A stretch of DNA of 64,000 nucleotides from Saccharomycopsis fibuligera x Saccharomycopsis cf. fibuligera (lineage: Eukaryota; Ascomycota; Saccharomycetes; Ascoideales; Saccharomycopsidaceae). The notes beneath the pieces were generated by a model. That model was not told the origin of the DNA. It ran no database searches and saw only the letters and a list, made by a program, of their open reading frames with translations. The stretch is from contig CP012810.1 of the NCBI GenBank assembly GCA_001936135.1, positions 3,534,001 to 3,598,000 on the forward strand. Reading direction: 5' to 3'. Position numbers and translations under genes: made by a program. Below, piece by piece: positions 11,048-22,035 of this stretch; the stretch's first letter is position 1, and each line of letters opens with the position of its first letter.

Positions 11048-11304
11048 TATAGCTTCAGTGCCACAGTTTATGCTTTAGGCTTGCTAAAGTGAAATGTACA
11101 AGAACTGTCAATCTTCAAATTGTTTTAACGATAATTCCAAATTAAAGGAAAAAATAAATATTTAAACAAAAACATCGTCTACGTCACATGATCATGACAC
11201 CCGCATTCACCCGCATATAGAGACGTCTTAACATGAATTCATATCTGCTTTAGTTCTTCATTCCTAGTATTTTCTATGCTACAGGAACTAAATCGGTGGG
11301 CTAC

Positions 11305-13023
11305 CTACTTCTTTCTTCTACCTTTTCCCTTCTTCTTTTTGCCCTTGCTTGAACTGCCCCAGTCATCATCATCATCAGAATCCAACGTTATCCCCTTCTC
11401 AATTGCCTCAGATAATTTCCGTAGCTCGGCGTCCTCCTCATCATCTTCATCATTGCGACTAAGATTGCTGTTATTTTGACTGTTGTTGTTATTGTAATTG
11501 TTTTTTATGTTACTGTTGTTGTTATTATTACTATTGCTCTTCTTTTTTTTCTGCTTTTTATTTTTCTTTTTGGATATCGAGGTGGCGTTTTTATTCATGT
11601 TGTTGGTTTCAAAAGGTTCTGGCAGTATTGTGTCCGATACTCCGAACTCATCAATGTTATTATCAATGATTTCTTCAGCCGCTGAGGAATCATCTCCAAT
11701 ATCATAAGAGGAATCCACATTAGTACTCAAAGGTTTATTTTTTTTAGCTTCCATTGCATCGTGTTTTTCCACGCTATCCACATTATTCACTTCTTCTTCC
11801 TCGTCCGCGGTAAGAAAGTCATCATCATTAAAGCTATCGTTCAAACCGTCATCAAGGCCCAATGCTAAACCCTCTTTCTTCATTTGCCAGCGGAGTCTAT
11901 TAACCTCTTTTTTATGCTTCTTGGAAGATTCATGCGACTTAAATTGCTTGTCGCTCTTAAACACTTTATTGCACACCACACATTCATAATAATCAGACGC
12001 ATCATCTTCAAAACCACCATCGTTGTTGTCCAAATCACTATTATAATCACCATCATTACCATTATCATCATCACTGCCATTTTCAGGAGAACTGAAATTT
12101 CTTTCGACCTCAGCAAGTTCTTCAGGGTCATATTTTTGCCAATCTTGCAATTCGAAATTCTCATTCATTCTCAATTTTTCTCTCTCTAGTCTTTGGATCT
12201 CCAACTGTCTTTCCATATCTGCCTTTTGTTTCTCTTTTCTTTTTTTCTCTAGATGCTCCACGCCTTTCTTGACCCTTGGATCTCTTTTCTTGATGAACGC
12301 CACAAAAGATCTCACCGTTTCATTGTACTCTTTTTTAGCCGCATCTCTCGTCTTTTTATTCGTCTTTTCAATGGCTCTTCTGGTCCGACGATCCATTGTC
12401 GAGCTATACCGATAATTATCCCTCCAAAAAAAACTCTTCACTGTACTGAAATTCGACCAACCAGCATAAAAATTTCGCACAACTGTCTCGTAATCACTTT
12501 GTGAATGGCCAAATATTGGGTACTTCAAGTCCGCTCCAACATAACCTTCAACATCATCATTAAAAAACTGGTATCCTTGCAAGTTCTGCAATTTGCCAGC
12601 ACTGACTTCTTCAGCAGCAAGTGCAGAAAAGACACTGCCAGCAACTCGGTAAAATCCTGCCACTGTGTCGTCATAGCGTTGATATAGCACTGGATCAAAA
12701 AATCTAAGTAATTCATTAGCAGTGATACCGGCTTCGTCTACATATGATTCGTCATCTTCCTCGTCACCATATGAACCACCACCAACACCGCTTCCTTGTC
12801 TAAGAATTTGGTTCTTGTGAGAGTCATAGAACGCTCTTTCTTGGGGATCAGAAAGCACTTCGTATGCAGCTTTGATCTCTGCAAAAATCCTCGTGCATTC
12901 TTCAACCTTGTCCGGGTTTTTGTCCGGATGATACTTGAGTGCGTTTTTGCGGTACGCCTTTTTGATTTCGGTATCTGAGGCAGTTGACTCTATGCCTAAA
13001 AGCTCATAGTAGTCGGTTTTCAT
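11305..13023 (-). CDS. JJJ1: J-domain protein Jjj1, 60S ribosome biogenesis co-chaperone
   Basis: Cytosolic J-protein that, in yeast, stimulates Ssa Hsp70 to release the shuttling factor Arx1 from pre-60S particles. The 572-residue product opens with a complete J domain (residues 3-70) containing HPD in [10 protein letters not shown] charged helical linker with [16 protein letters not shown] follows, then a C2H2 zinc finger at about 346-370 ([11 protein letters not shown] with SHESSKKH), matching the Jjj1/DNAJC21 architecture. Acidic stretches and a Lys-rich tail ending in [13 protein letters not shown] close the protein. I see only one C2H2 finger. The start at 13023 puts the J domain at the N-terminus, as in the family. 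An RRPE-like and PAC-like pair lies about 140-150 bp upstream, consistent with the ribosome-biogenesis regulon. Confidence 0.95.
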   Translation of the reverse strand: MKTDYYELLGIESTASDTEIKKAYRKNALKYHPDKNPDKVEECTRIFAEIKAAYEVLSDPQERAFYDSHKNQILRQGSGVGGGSYGDEEDDESYVDEAGITANELLRFFDPVLYQRYDDTVAGFYRVAGSVFSALAAEEVSAGKLQNLQGYQFFNDDVEGYVGADLKYPIFGHSQSDYETVVRNFYAGWSNFSTVKSFFWRDNYRYSSTMDRRTRRAIEKTNKKTRDAAKKEYNETVRSFVAFIKKRDPRVKKGVEHLEKKRKEKQKADMERQLEIQRLEREKLRMNENFELQDWQKYDPEELAEVERNFSSPENGSDDDNGNDGDYNSDLDNNDGGFEDDASDYYECVVCNKVFKSDKQFKSHESSKKHKKEVNRLRWQMKKEGLALGLDDGLNDSFNDDDFLTADEEEEVNNVDSVEKHDAMEAKKNKPLSTNVDSSYDIGDDSSAAEEIIDNNIDEFGVSDTILPEPFETNNMNKNATSISKKKNKKQKKKKSNSNNNNNSNIKNNYNNNNSQNNSNLSRNDEDDEEDAELRKLSEAIEKGITLDSDDDDDWGSSSKGKKKKGKGRRKK

Positions 13024-13844
13024 TTTATAAAATGTGAAGAAACCAGAGAGCCACAGTTGTCTATATCTAAAGGGGTTGTGATGTTGTGCTGATGAAATTT
13101 ATATGTTGATTATAATCATCATCACATCATCATTATCATTACTGATCTCTAAGTAAAGCACGAAAAATTTCAGCGATGTCAGGCCACGTGACAGGATAAC
13201 AAATCTGAATTCTATGGTGTATATTACAAAGGAAGGAAGTATTTAGTATTAGTCATTGTGAGGGAGGAATGATTGAAGGTTATTTATGGCTCTTTGATGA
13301 AGAAAGGAGAAAGCGAGATTACTATCATGTACCCAATTTATGAAAAGCTGACAAAAAGCAGAAGTAACATCTCATTACAATGTAGCAAAATAGGTATCAA
13401 ATACTTTACAATACCAATAATGAAGCAAAAAAAAAAAAAAAAAAAAAATTCTTTATAACAATAATGACAATGAGAAAAATAATACAAACAATAACAGTAA
13501 ATAGAATAAAAAGCAAAAAAAAAGCAAAAAGTAAAAAGTGAAAAAGTAACACAACGACAAAACCATAATAAAAAGGAAAAGAAACCAGCAACAATTCATA
13601 AATAATAATTTTTCGCATTGGAAAAATATAGGTGGGTCATTATCATCAAAGACTTCTTCTTTATTTTTAACTCTCTTATTGCTTGAGAGGATTTAATATA
13701 GTCGTAAGTAAGCTGAAAAAAGTAAAGTCATTCATGGTCTTTTAAATAGCATGATTGCATGAAGTAAATGAAAACAAAAAAGCAAAAAAGTAACCAGACA
13801 GAATAAAAACAAAAAACATAACGTCTACTGTAATGTAATCATAA
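13024..13844. other. Intergenic: JJJ1 promoter and URE2 3' region
   Basis: No gene recognised. The part next to JJJ1 holds the regulatory cluster described separately at 13161-13192. The rest is A-rich on the plus strand, including an A run of about 20 near 13429-13448, which read on the URE2 strand is a T-rich 3' flank. Confidence 0.5.
13161..13192. promoter_or_regulatory. RRPE-like, PAC-like and CACGTGAC cluster upstream of JJJ1
   Basis: Reading the plus strand, GAAAAATTTC (RRPE core AAAAATTT) is followed at once by GCGATG (first six bases of the PAC consensus GCGATGAG) and then by CACGTGAC, a Cbf1-type E-box, all within 32 bp and about 140-170 bp upstream of the JJJ1 ATG. RRPE and PAC pairs mark ribosome-biogenesis genes in yeasts. 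Assignment is by motif only. Confidence 0.55.
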
Positions 13845-14777
13845 TTATTCCCCTCTTAATGCTCTAATAACACTTGGTCTTCTCATCATATGTTTCGTCC
13901 ACTTGTAAACTTCAGGAAACTCCACTTTGATATTAATTCCAATTCTATCAACGACATTATTCCAAGGCACGAATGACAAATCAGCAACCGTGACATGATC
14001 ACCAACGAGCCACACTGGATAATCAAAAAACTTGGATTGTGATATTGGAGTGACTCCGGAAGAATAAGCCGCGGCATTATCGGTATCTAGTTCCATAATT
14101 AGCAGTTCTCTTCTTTCAGCTAATGCCATTTCAATCACGCCATAAACTCTTCTCACTTCATCAGTATATCTTTCTACAGCACTAGGCACCGACTGAGAAT
14201 GGAAATATCTAAAATGTAAAGCTTGGCCAATCATCGGGGCATGTCCTGAAGTCTGGAAAAAAAGCCATGATAAGACCTGTGACTTGTCTGCCAAATTATT
14301 GGAATATAAACTACAAGAACCGTTCCCACTGTAGTTACTATCAATGTATTTTTCCACAAGGTACAAAATTATTGCTCCAGATTCCCAAATGGCCAAATTA
14401 TTATTATCATGGTCTATTATCGCTGGTACTCTAGCATTTGGATTTATTGAAACAAACTCTGGTGCCCTTTGTTCTCCATTGTTGAAATCAAGGAAAATGG
14501 TTTGATACTTGAAGTTCAATTCAGATAATATAATTGCCACTTTGAATCCATTCGGAGCTGACCTATGAGAAAATAAAGTGATGCCTGAAGTTGGCTGATT
14601 TTGGAAAAATTGGGATATTCTGGAATCATTATTTGATTCTTGAACAAGATGATTCTGTAGTTCGCTATTGCTGTTATTTATGTTGTTGCTGTTGTTATCA
14701 TTCTGGTTACCATTATTTGATATATGAACGCTCTTCAAAGCAAATGATAGATTCGATATTGGCGGCTTGTTATCCAT
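13845..14777 (-). CDS. URE2: Ure2-type glutathione-transferase-like nitrogen regulator
   Basis: In S. cerevisiae Ure2 retains the GATA activator Gln3 in the cytoplasm under good nitrogen supply and has glutathione peroxidase activity. This 310-residue protein has a short N-terminal region with an Asn-rich stretch (about residues 21-38) and then the GST fold. The thioredoxin-like half starts at GITLFSHRSAPNGFKV (about 64) and includes NPNARVPAIIDHD and IWESGAIILYLVEKY; the all-alpha half includes WLFFQTSGHAPMIGQ and VTVADLSFVPW. These are Ure2 signatures rather than those of generic GSTs. The Asn-rich domain is shorter than the roughly 90-residue prion domain of S. cerevisiae. The ATG at 14777 is the only in-frame start before it. 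KRI1 is divergent upstream. Confidence 0.95.
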   Translation of the reverse strand: MDNKPPISNLSFALKSVHISNNGNQNDNNSNNINNSNSELQNHLVQESNNDSRISQFFQNQPTSGITLFSHRSAPNGFKVAIILSELNFKYQTIFLDFNNGEQRAPEFVSINPNARVPAIIDHDNNNLAIWESGAIILYLVEKYIDSNYSGNGSCSLYSNNLADKSQVLSWLFFQTSGHAPMIGQALHFRYFHSQSVPSAVERYTDEVRRVYGVIEMALAERRELLIMELDTDNAAAYSSGVTPISQSKFFDYPVWLVGDHVTVADLSFVPWNNVVDRIGINIKVEFPEVYKWTKHMMRRPSVIRALRGE

Positions 14778-15612
14778 ATTGATTCAAACTTAATGTATTT
14801 TTTTTCTTGTTTATTGATTTCTTCTTGTAGCCTTGTCTAGATCTCTGGCGTCACGCTAACAGTACTGAAAAGAAGGGATGTGCAAAAATTATGACAGAAT
14901 GTAGTGGTGATTCTCCGCAAACTGGTAACACCTAAGTAAGACAAACGCGTTGATGGGAAATGTAGTACACAAGTTGGGACCAGAACGTATAATAAGGGTA
15001 GGGCAAGTGTAAGACAAGAGATGATAGATTTACCAGCACCTATAAATGACAATACCTATGCAGTGACTTCTCTGCTTACTCTTTAGTATCTTCTTTTTTA
15101 TTAGTCTTGCGTCTCTCTCTTTTCTCTTCTTTCTTTCTCGTTCCTTTTTTCTTTTCTCGTTTTTTCCACATTTGCGTGGGAATTTTCCGTCTTTTATGCA
15201 AACCAGAAACCGCCGCCAAACCCACAATCACGTGGATTTTACACTAACAAAAACTATGGCACAGTGTGGGTGCGTGCGAAACCGCACCGCGAATCCGCCG
15301 AAATTTTCCCGATTTTTACAAAACGAAACCCACTGCGCCGGAATTCCTTTTATCGAGCGCGGATAGATGATTCATTTGACAGGGCGGATAGAGGCGCGGA
15401 TCATGTGAGTTTCCACTGCATACGTATGTATACATCTGCATATTACTGTTTGTATGGTTTGATAGCGAAGAGCATGAAAAAAAAAATTTTTTTTTTCTTA
15501 GTAGTGTAGGATAGTAAAGTATGAGAGATTTCTTGATGTATCATTTACTTTTAGATATTTAGTCTCGACATAGTGAAGAGATCCAGACCGCAACCAAAAA
15601 CAATATTTCAAG
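14778..15612. other. Divergent promoter region URE2 / KRI1
   Basis: No gene recognised. The middle (about 15220-15370) is locally GC-rich and carries CACGTG near 15234. The KRI1-proximal part holds an A10T10 tract containing the RRPE core (separate entry). The URE2-proximal part is pyrimidine-rich (about 15080-15160). Confidence 0.5.
15475..15496. promoter_or_regulatory. RRPE-like A/T tract upstream of KRI1
   Basis: A tract of ten A followed by ten T, preceded by TG, about 117-138 bp upstream of the KRI1 ATG. It contains the RRPE consensus TGAAAAATTTT in expanded form. Such tracts can also simply exclude nucleosomes, so the assignment is moderate. Confidence 0.45.
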
Positions 15613-17451
15613 ATGCCTAGAAAGAAGAGTGCCTCCAAAAAAGCCAAAGAACAGCAAGAAAAACAACTTGCTGCTTTTCAACAACCGCAACAACTGCAAA
15701 AACAAGAAGAATTCAAAAAAAAGAAGTCTGTTAAGTTTCAAAAGGAAGATAACGTCGATGTGTTAGATAATGACACCAATGACGAAAGTGATGAAAGCAG
15801 CAGCTCCAGTGATGAAGATGAGTATGGTGAACTTCTTGACAACGAAACTGATTCCAAAATTAATCAAGTGTTATCTGCTTTGAAATCCAATGATAAGACA
15901 TTACTCGATAGCTCAATACGGTTTTTTGAAGATCCTGAAGAAGCAGTAAGAAAATTACAGGCCAATGCCAACGGCAATACATCAGAAAAAAACAAACCAA
16001 TGTATTTGAAAGATTATCATAGAATGAATTTGTTAAGCGGCAAGCCTATCATTGATGATGAAGAAGAAGGAAACTACGATGATGAAACTGGGGAGAAAAT
16101 TAAGACGTTTGCTGAAACTCAAAGAGATGAAAGAAACAAATTGTTGTCTGAAATCAATGATGCGTTTAAAACCAGCGATCAAGAAGACAACAGCGATACC
16201 AAAGAAGATAAAGATGATAGTGACAGCGATAATGATGAGAATGACGACGATGACGATGAATTTCTAAAGAAGAAAACGCCAAAAGCAGCAACTCATGAAA
16301 AGATAGAAACTAAACTCCCTGATCCAGACAAGGATCAAGAAAAATTCTTGGAAGCTTTCTTGAGCACAAACGCCTGGATTCCTAGATCCAAAGAAGATCG
16401 CGAAACAATGAAAGTAGGCGAAGAAGACCCCGAGGCAATTCAAGCAGAACAAGAATTCGATGATGCGGTGGAAAATTTTGAAAAAGTGTATAATTTCAGA
16501 TATGAAGATGCAAATTCTGCCGACATTATATCCTATGCTAGAAATCAAGCCACAATGAGAAGATCAAAAATGAACTCAAGAAAGAAGCAAAGATTAAAGA
16601 AACAGGAAAAAGTCAAAGAAGAGAAAAGACAACACGAAGAAAAAGTCAACAAGAAGAAGCAAGAAAAGATTAACAAAGTTATGGATAGATTAGCAGAGAT
16701 TAAGAAAGCGATTGGTCAAGATGTGGATAACGAAGTAATCAAGAAGGTTTTTGGTGACAGTTTGTTGAATGACGATTTCGACGATAGCGAATGGGATAAC
16801 AAGATGAGCGAGATTTTCAATGAACAATTTTATCGTGAAGAAGAAAAACCAGAATGGGGTGATGATGATGACATAATGAAAGAATTCTACGACAGTAAAA
16901 AGAAAGAAAATAAAAAGACAAGCATTGATAATAGTGATGATGATGATGAGGAGGAGGAGGAGGAAGAATCTGAAAAATCAAAAACCAAAACACAACAAGA
17001 CATCAACAATGAGCTGTCAGATGAAAACGACGAAGATGAAAACGAGAACGAAGGCCAACCACCACGCAAAAAGTCCAAGAAGGACAAACTCAAAGAAAAG
17101 AAAGCTGCTAAAAAGGCCAAAGAAAACCTCAAAAGACAAGCCGAAGAAATTGTGCAATCCAATCTTGTTAAAGTTGAAGATGAAGTAGATGCTGACGATG
17201 TGAAAAGCGGATTCAAGAAAGATGAGGTCAAATTCAAATACAGAGAAGTAGCACCAGAATCATTTGGTCTTACGTCAAAGGAAATTTTGTTAGCTGGAGA
17301 CAAAGCATTGAATGAATTTATTGGATTGAAAAAAATGGCTCCATATAGACCAGTGGAACAAATAAATAAAGATAGAAGAAAGGTTTCAAAGAAGAGAAGA
17401 CTTCAAGAATGGAGAAAATCTACATTTGGTAGTCCTGATGGGGTGGTGTAA
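15613..17451 (+). CDS. KRI1: Kri1, nucleolar 40S ribosome biogenesis factor
   Basis: Kri1 acts with Krr1 in early 18S rRNA processing in the nucleolus. The 612-residue protein is very acidic with Lys-rich blocks, as in the family. Conserved pieces are visible in the expected order: YLKDYHRMNLLSG (about 135), a central block EKVYNFRYEDANSADIISYARNQ (295-318, shown in parts: YNFRYED and ADIISYARNQ), DSEWDNKM near 393, and the C-terminal Kri1 block ending in YRPVEQINKDRRKVSKKRR plus LQEWRKSTFG. Poly-Asp/Glu segments near 215 and 440 are low complexity. The ATG at 15613 gives an ordinary Lys-rich N-terminus. An RRPE-like tract lies upstream. URE2 is divergent and TAF12 convergent. Confidence 0.95.
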   Translation: MPRKKSASKKAKEQQEKQLAAFQQPQQLQKQEEFKKKKSVKFQKEDNVDVLDNDTNDESDESSSSSDEDEYGELLDNETDSKINQVLSALKSNDKTLLDSSIRFFEDPEEAVRKLQANANGNTSEKNKPMYLKDYHRMNLLSGKPIIDDEEEGNYDDETGEKIKTFAETQRDERNKLLSEINDAFKTSDQEDNSDTKEDKDDSDSDNDENDDDDDEFLKKKTPKAATHEKIETKLPDPDKDQEKFLEAFLSTNAWIPRSKEDRETMKVGEEDPEAIQAEQEFDDAVENFEKVYNFRYEDANSADIISYARNQATMRRSKMNSRKKQRLKKQEKVKEEKRQHEEKVNKKKQEKINKVMDRLAEIKKAIGQDVDNEVIKKVFGDSLLNDDFDDSEWDNKMSEIFNEQFYREEEKPEWGDDDDIMKEFYDSKKKENKKTSIDNSDDDDEEEEEEESEKSKTKTQQDINNELSDENDEDENENEGQPPRKKSKKDKLKEKKAAKKAKENLKRQAEEIVQSNLVKVEDEVDADDVKSGFKKDEVKFKYREVAPESFGLTSKEILLAGDKALNEFIGLKKMAPYRPVEQINKDRRKVSKKRRLQEWRKSTFGSPDGVV

Positions 17452-18271
17452 AATAAAGAATTAAAAATTTTATTAAGTCAATATGTTCATTTGATTAGTT
17501 TATGATAATGCATGGATTATTATTATCTTTTAAAATGTCATGTAAATATCTTGGCGATGGCAGTCGTCGTAAGTCCCGGTGTTTTTGATGTATTGGGAAG
17601 AAATTTCAAATTGTACAAATACATCCTTCCATTTAAAGAATAAAAGGCTCAACACACCATCTTCGAGACCTCCGCTTTTTTTCTTTTTTTTTATTTTTTT
17701 ATTTTTGAGCTTGATATACCTTTTATATAACTTTTCCCATGGCACTAATGTATAAGAAAAATAAATAAAGTTATATATTTACAATCAGGAAATAGAGAGA
17801 GTTTTGGTTTTTATTTCAAAATAATTAAATGCAATCTAATTCTGTGTCTTTCAACAGTATTTGTGTCAAAAAAGGTATTCATGGGTGTTACTACTATCCT
17901 AGCCGCCCTAAAAAATAAGCAAATATAATCCACACGAGTTCACAGTCTCCATTTTGGTATTTCGATAGCATCTGACTCGTGTTTTTGACATTTTGGTGCA
18001 GTCATAGTTCCAACAAGAGAAGCTTACTAAGAACTTCAACCATATTATATCAAACATTGGTTTAAACGTCTTAAATCATCACTTTAAACATCTTAAACCG
18101 TCACTTTAAACATTTTACACAAATTAAACAAGTCAAGCAATAATATATATATAAACAAAAAGAATCATAAACCTGATATAATAAATCCGACCATAGTCAA
18201 ATAATTCAACTAATAATATACAAAAACCTCATTCATTAATTCCCTCGCTCACCTCGCCATGTAGAAGCACC
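17452..18271. other. Intergenic between convergent KRI1 and TAF12
   Basis: No gene recognised. AT-rich 3' flank. Near 18060-18120 a short phrase of the form TTTAAAC-type (ttaaacgtcttaaatcatcac, cut here to its core TTAAACATCTTAAA) recurs about three times in tandem with small changes. Confidence 0.5.
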
Positions 18272-20004
18272 TCAAGTAATTTTAGTTTGTCTATCCACTG
18301 ATCTAGATACATCAACCCCATTAATTTTCTGCACATATGATGAAGTAGGCAACCATTTTCTGATACTGCGAATCTCATCATTAGCATACCCAGGGATCTT
18401 GATATTCCAATTTTTTTCCAAATGTAACTGAATATCTTTAGCTTCCACAGCATCAACTTTTCTTCTTTTAGCTAATCTGCAGGCAAAATTAGTAACACTG
18501 GTTACAAATTCATCAGCAATATCTAACAAGATTTCTTCAACATCCCCATCAATACAAGTTTCGCCATCACCTTCATCAAGCCCTACAGTTTTCACTAATT
18601 CGTTGAGCTTCCGTTTTGAGACTACCCTGTTTTTACCACTGCCGGTTTCCACTTCAAGGTCAGGAATTTTCATTATTCCTGGAGTGGAAAGAATTGGAGC
18701 AGATGCGAAACCACTATTAATACTTGGCTTAATATCTTTCAAAAGCACTGGTTCTACTGGTGATAATTTAAGATCTTTTGATATTGGAATGGAAGAAACT
18801 GGTTCTTTCAAGATATTCTTTTGAATTAAGGTGCTAGTAAGATCTGCGTGATCAGCTCCACCACTCACACTTCTAGTAGCGCTTCCAGCAACACTTGCCC
18901 CGTCAATACCAGCACCTGAGCTTTGTGATTTGGCTCTTGATGGATCAGACGATTGCACTGCAGGTGATTTTGCGCCTTCTGAATCTTTTCTATCAACAAC
19001 GGACAGAGGCTGTTGTACTGGCTGAGGAGCTGGTCCCTGGGATCCAGGCCGTGACTGCTGCTGTTGCTGTTGGCTTCCTTTGAGCTGTTGCAGTTGCAGA
19101 GCTAGAATCTTAGCATTAACGTCGGCACGTTCCAGAGGTAACAGTCTGTTTGCTTGATATTGCCGAACCAGTTGAGATTGTGACAGCAGTGGTCGTGGTT
19201 GTGGTTGTGTTTGAGGTTCTTGTGACACATTTGGCTGTTGTTGCTGCTGATTTTGTGGCAGTGATTGTTGTTGTTTTTGTTGTTGTTGTCGCTGCAACTG
19301 TTGCACCTGCTGTTGAACATTATGTTGCAATGGGCGTTGAGTCTGTTGTAGTTGTTGCACTTGTGGTGATTGCTGCTGTTGTTGTCCTCCAATGGATCCT
19401 CTTCCGGCCAATTGCTGCTGTTGCTGATTATTATTATTATTATTATTATTGTTGTTGTTGTTGTTGTTATTCATAGCCATTCCCATATTTGCTGGAGACG
19501 AAATAATACTCGGAGAGCTTGGATGTGGAGACATTTGATTAGCAGCAGACATGCCACCGCTCACTACATCAATGCTGCCACTGTTTTGCTTTTGCACTTG
19601 TTGTTGTTGCTGTTGTTGATGCGCTGCAGCAGCCAATTGTGCTGCGCGACTCTGTGCTTGAGCTTGAACTTGAGCCAGCTGCGCACTAGATAATCCAGCC
19701 ATTGGATTACCCATCTTGCTATTATTGCCTCCTCCTCCTGCTGCTGCTGCTGCTGCCGCCGCTGCTACTGCTGGTGGTGGTGGTACTCGTGCTCCTCCTC
19801 CTGCACGAGCAAAATTAGCCTGTTGAGCAGCTTTTGCTGCTTGACTTTTTCTGTACTCTTGGATAAGTTGGGCTCTTTGTTGTGGCGTCAATTTGCTGAT
19901 CATGCTAGCATTAATTGGAACTCCATTCAACATCGGAATGTTTGGTGGATTGTTGTTGTTATTATTTGTATTTGTAGGAGTATTGCTATTGTTATTATTA
20001 TTAC

Positions 20005-20056
<52 letters not shown>

Positions 20057-21195
20057 GGTATTGGTATTGGTATTGATATTACCATTAGCTGCAATCTTAG
20101 AACCGTTAGTATTTTGACCAGCAAGAAGTGCTTGATTGATAAGTGAAGGGCTTTGAGAACCTGGCATGCCAACTTTTTGGCCATTCATAATCATATTAGT
20201 CTGCAACATGTTCATGTTTGGAGATTGTACTTGCAGAGGAACGTTTTGGTTTTGGTTTTGGCCTTGATTTTGGTTTTGCTGTTGTCTAATAGGCAGTTTT
20301 TGAGCTTGCTGTGCGGGCAGTTGAGCTGTCAAATTTAGATTTTGCTGTTGTGGTATTGACTGTTGTTGAACCGGCAGTTGCAGTTGCAGTTGCAGTTGTT
20401 GTTGTTGCTGCTGTGCCAATGTAGAAATGGAGCCCCTGTTTTGCTTAAGATTTTGATTCAATCTCAACATTAGAATTTTTATTTGTTCCAACTTGTTTTG
20501 TGTTGTAACTGCTTCTTGTTGAGCTCTCTGCATGGTTTCTGGCGGGATATTTGGCTTTTGCAAAAATGCACGATATCCAGCAAGTTTTTTGCTAAAATCT
20601 TGATAGAGAAAGTTTAATTTACGTAAATGTTGAACTTGGGTCATTAATGGAACACTATTCAAGCCACCAGAGCTGGCACCAGCACCAGCACCAGCACCAG
20701 AAGCTCCAGGAACTCCAGAAGCTCCAGTAAACTGATTTCCTGTACTATTGAAAGTATTTGCAGTGTTTACATTATTGTTATTTGGCCCAGAAGTGTTAGC
20801 ATTAGAGTTGTTGATCATAGTATTATTACCAGCACTGGCATTATTCGAAGTCGAAGATAGCGCCGGACTACCGTTAACTGAACCAGCTCCAGCGCAAGTG
20901 GCATTCAAATTTTGACTTTGAGTACCACTGAAACTGGCATTTGATTGCCCTCCTGTCATAGCAGCAACGTTCTTCAATTGCTGTTGCTGTTGTTGTTGGT
21001 TCAAGTCGGTGATGTTTGGAGTGTTGGAAAAATTATTGATTGCAGTTTGCAGGTTACTCATGGATGATGCTGGTCTGGATAACGGAGATGCGACTCCTTG
21101 AGGACGAATATTAATTCCCATTGCTGCTTGCAAGTTGGGATTTGCATTATTCGCAGTGTTATTGTTGTTGTTGTTGCTAATGTTGCCATTATTAC

Positions 21196-21249
<54 letters not shown>

Positions 21250-21592
21250 TATTATTATCATTTTGTTGCTGTTGCTGTTGTTGTTGCTGCTGCTGCTTCA
21301 ATTTCTGATGGTTGGAATAACTGATAAGAATAGTTTTAATCTTATTTGCAGTAGCAAGATGCTTCTTTCCCTCGTCAGAATTGATACCAAGCTTTTTGCT
21401 TAATTCAAGCTCACTTTGATAACGCAACATCAACTGATGGAGCTGCTGCTGGCTTAGTTGCATTAGCGCTGGTCTTTGTTGGCCCTGGCCCGGTGCTGAT
21501 GCCGAGACAGGGGTGGAAGCAGCTGAAGGTTGGTTATTACCTTGGGACTGGTTGTTGATGGCGCCATTGTTGTTGATGTTGGTGTTGTTCAT
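18272..21592 (-). CDS. TAF12: TFIID/SAGA subunit Taf12 (histone-fold)
   Basis: Taf12 pairs with Taf4 in TFIID and with Ada1 in SAGA through an H2B-like histone fold. The fold lies at the C-terminus (about residues 994-1075): LNELVKTVG, EEILLDIADEFVTSVTNFAC, RLAKRRKVDAVEAKDIQLHL and WNIKIPGYANDEIRSIRKW are diagnostic. The remaining thousand residues are Gln/Asn-rich low complexity, with (GTT/ATT)n and (CAG/CAA)-type tracts encoding long poly-Asn and poly-Gln. At 1106 residues the protein is about twice the length of S. cerevisiae Taf12 (539). In the middle, PQQRAQLIQEYRKSQ resembles the conserved Taf12 N-terminal segment. The ATG at 21592 is the first in frame. Confidence 0.93.
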
Positions 21593-22035
21593 TCTGAGGG
21601 AGACGGTGAGTATTTACCTTGTGAAGTTGAATTTGATGATGTCGGTGTCTAGGGAACGCGTTATGATATTGTGTCGAGTAGCGCAAGAAACAGTATCACC
21701 AACGCGTGGGGCAGCTGTATATAAAGACTGAGCAGCAGGGAGTCAGTCGGGAGCAGTGTAGCAGTATGTGTTCGTGCTACTAACTGAAGGAGTGTTGCAA
21801 GATAGTGTCTGTATATCAATATCAGTATCGATGTTGACGATTGTTTCATTTTGGGTGTTTTGGAAAGAGCCAAAATTTTGATCACGTGGTTTTCAATATT
21901 CTAATTGAGATGGTGATACCGATACACTGTAGTAGCTATATAGATGCTGTGATGCGATATGATATAAAGGCAAAGAGCAGCATATATCATAGACACTACA
22001 ACAGAGATATACCCCCCCCCCCCAAACAACTCACC
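21593..22035. other. Divergent promoter region TAF12 / DSC2
   Basis: No gene recognised. On the plus strand a TACTAAC at 21778-21784 resembles a branch site but has no well-placed donor, so I do not call a leader intron. A run of twelve C lies at 22012-22023, 12 bp before the DSC2 ATG. Confidence 0.5.
22012..22023 (+). repeat. C12 homopolymer in the DSC2 leader
   Basis: Twelve consecutive C in AT-rich surroundings, ending 12 bp upstream of the ATG at 22036. Long C runs are rare compared with A/T runs in yeast genomes. Confidence 0.9.

Noticed and set aside
19370-21403. Long antisense frames of poly-Leu/Val/Ile opposite TAF12
   Set aside because: They are the reverse frames of CAA/AAC/CAG repeats coding poly-Gln and poly-Asn.
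21841-22035. 65-codon N-terminal extension of DSC2
   Set aside because: Starts only at TTG and crosses the C12 homopolymer; the family N-terminus begins at the ATG at 22036.
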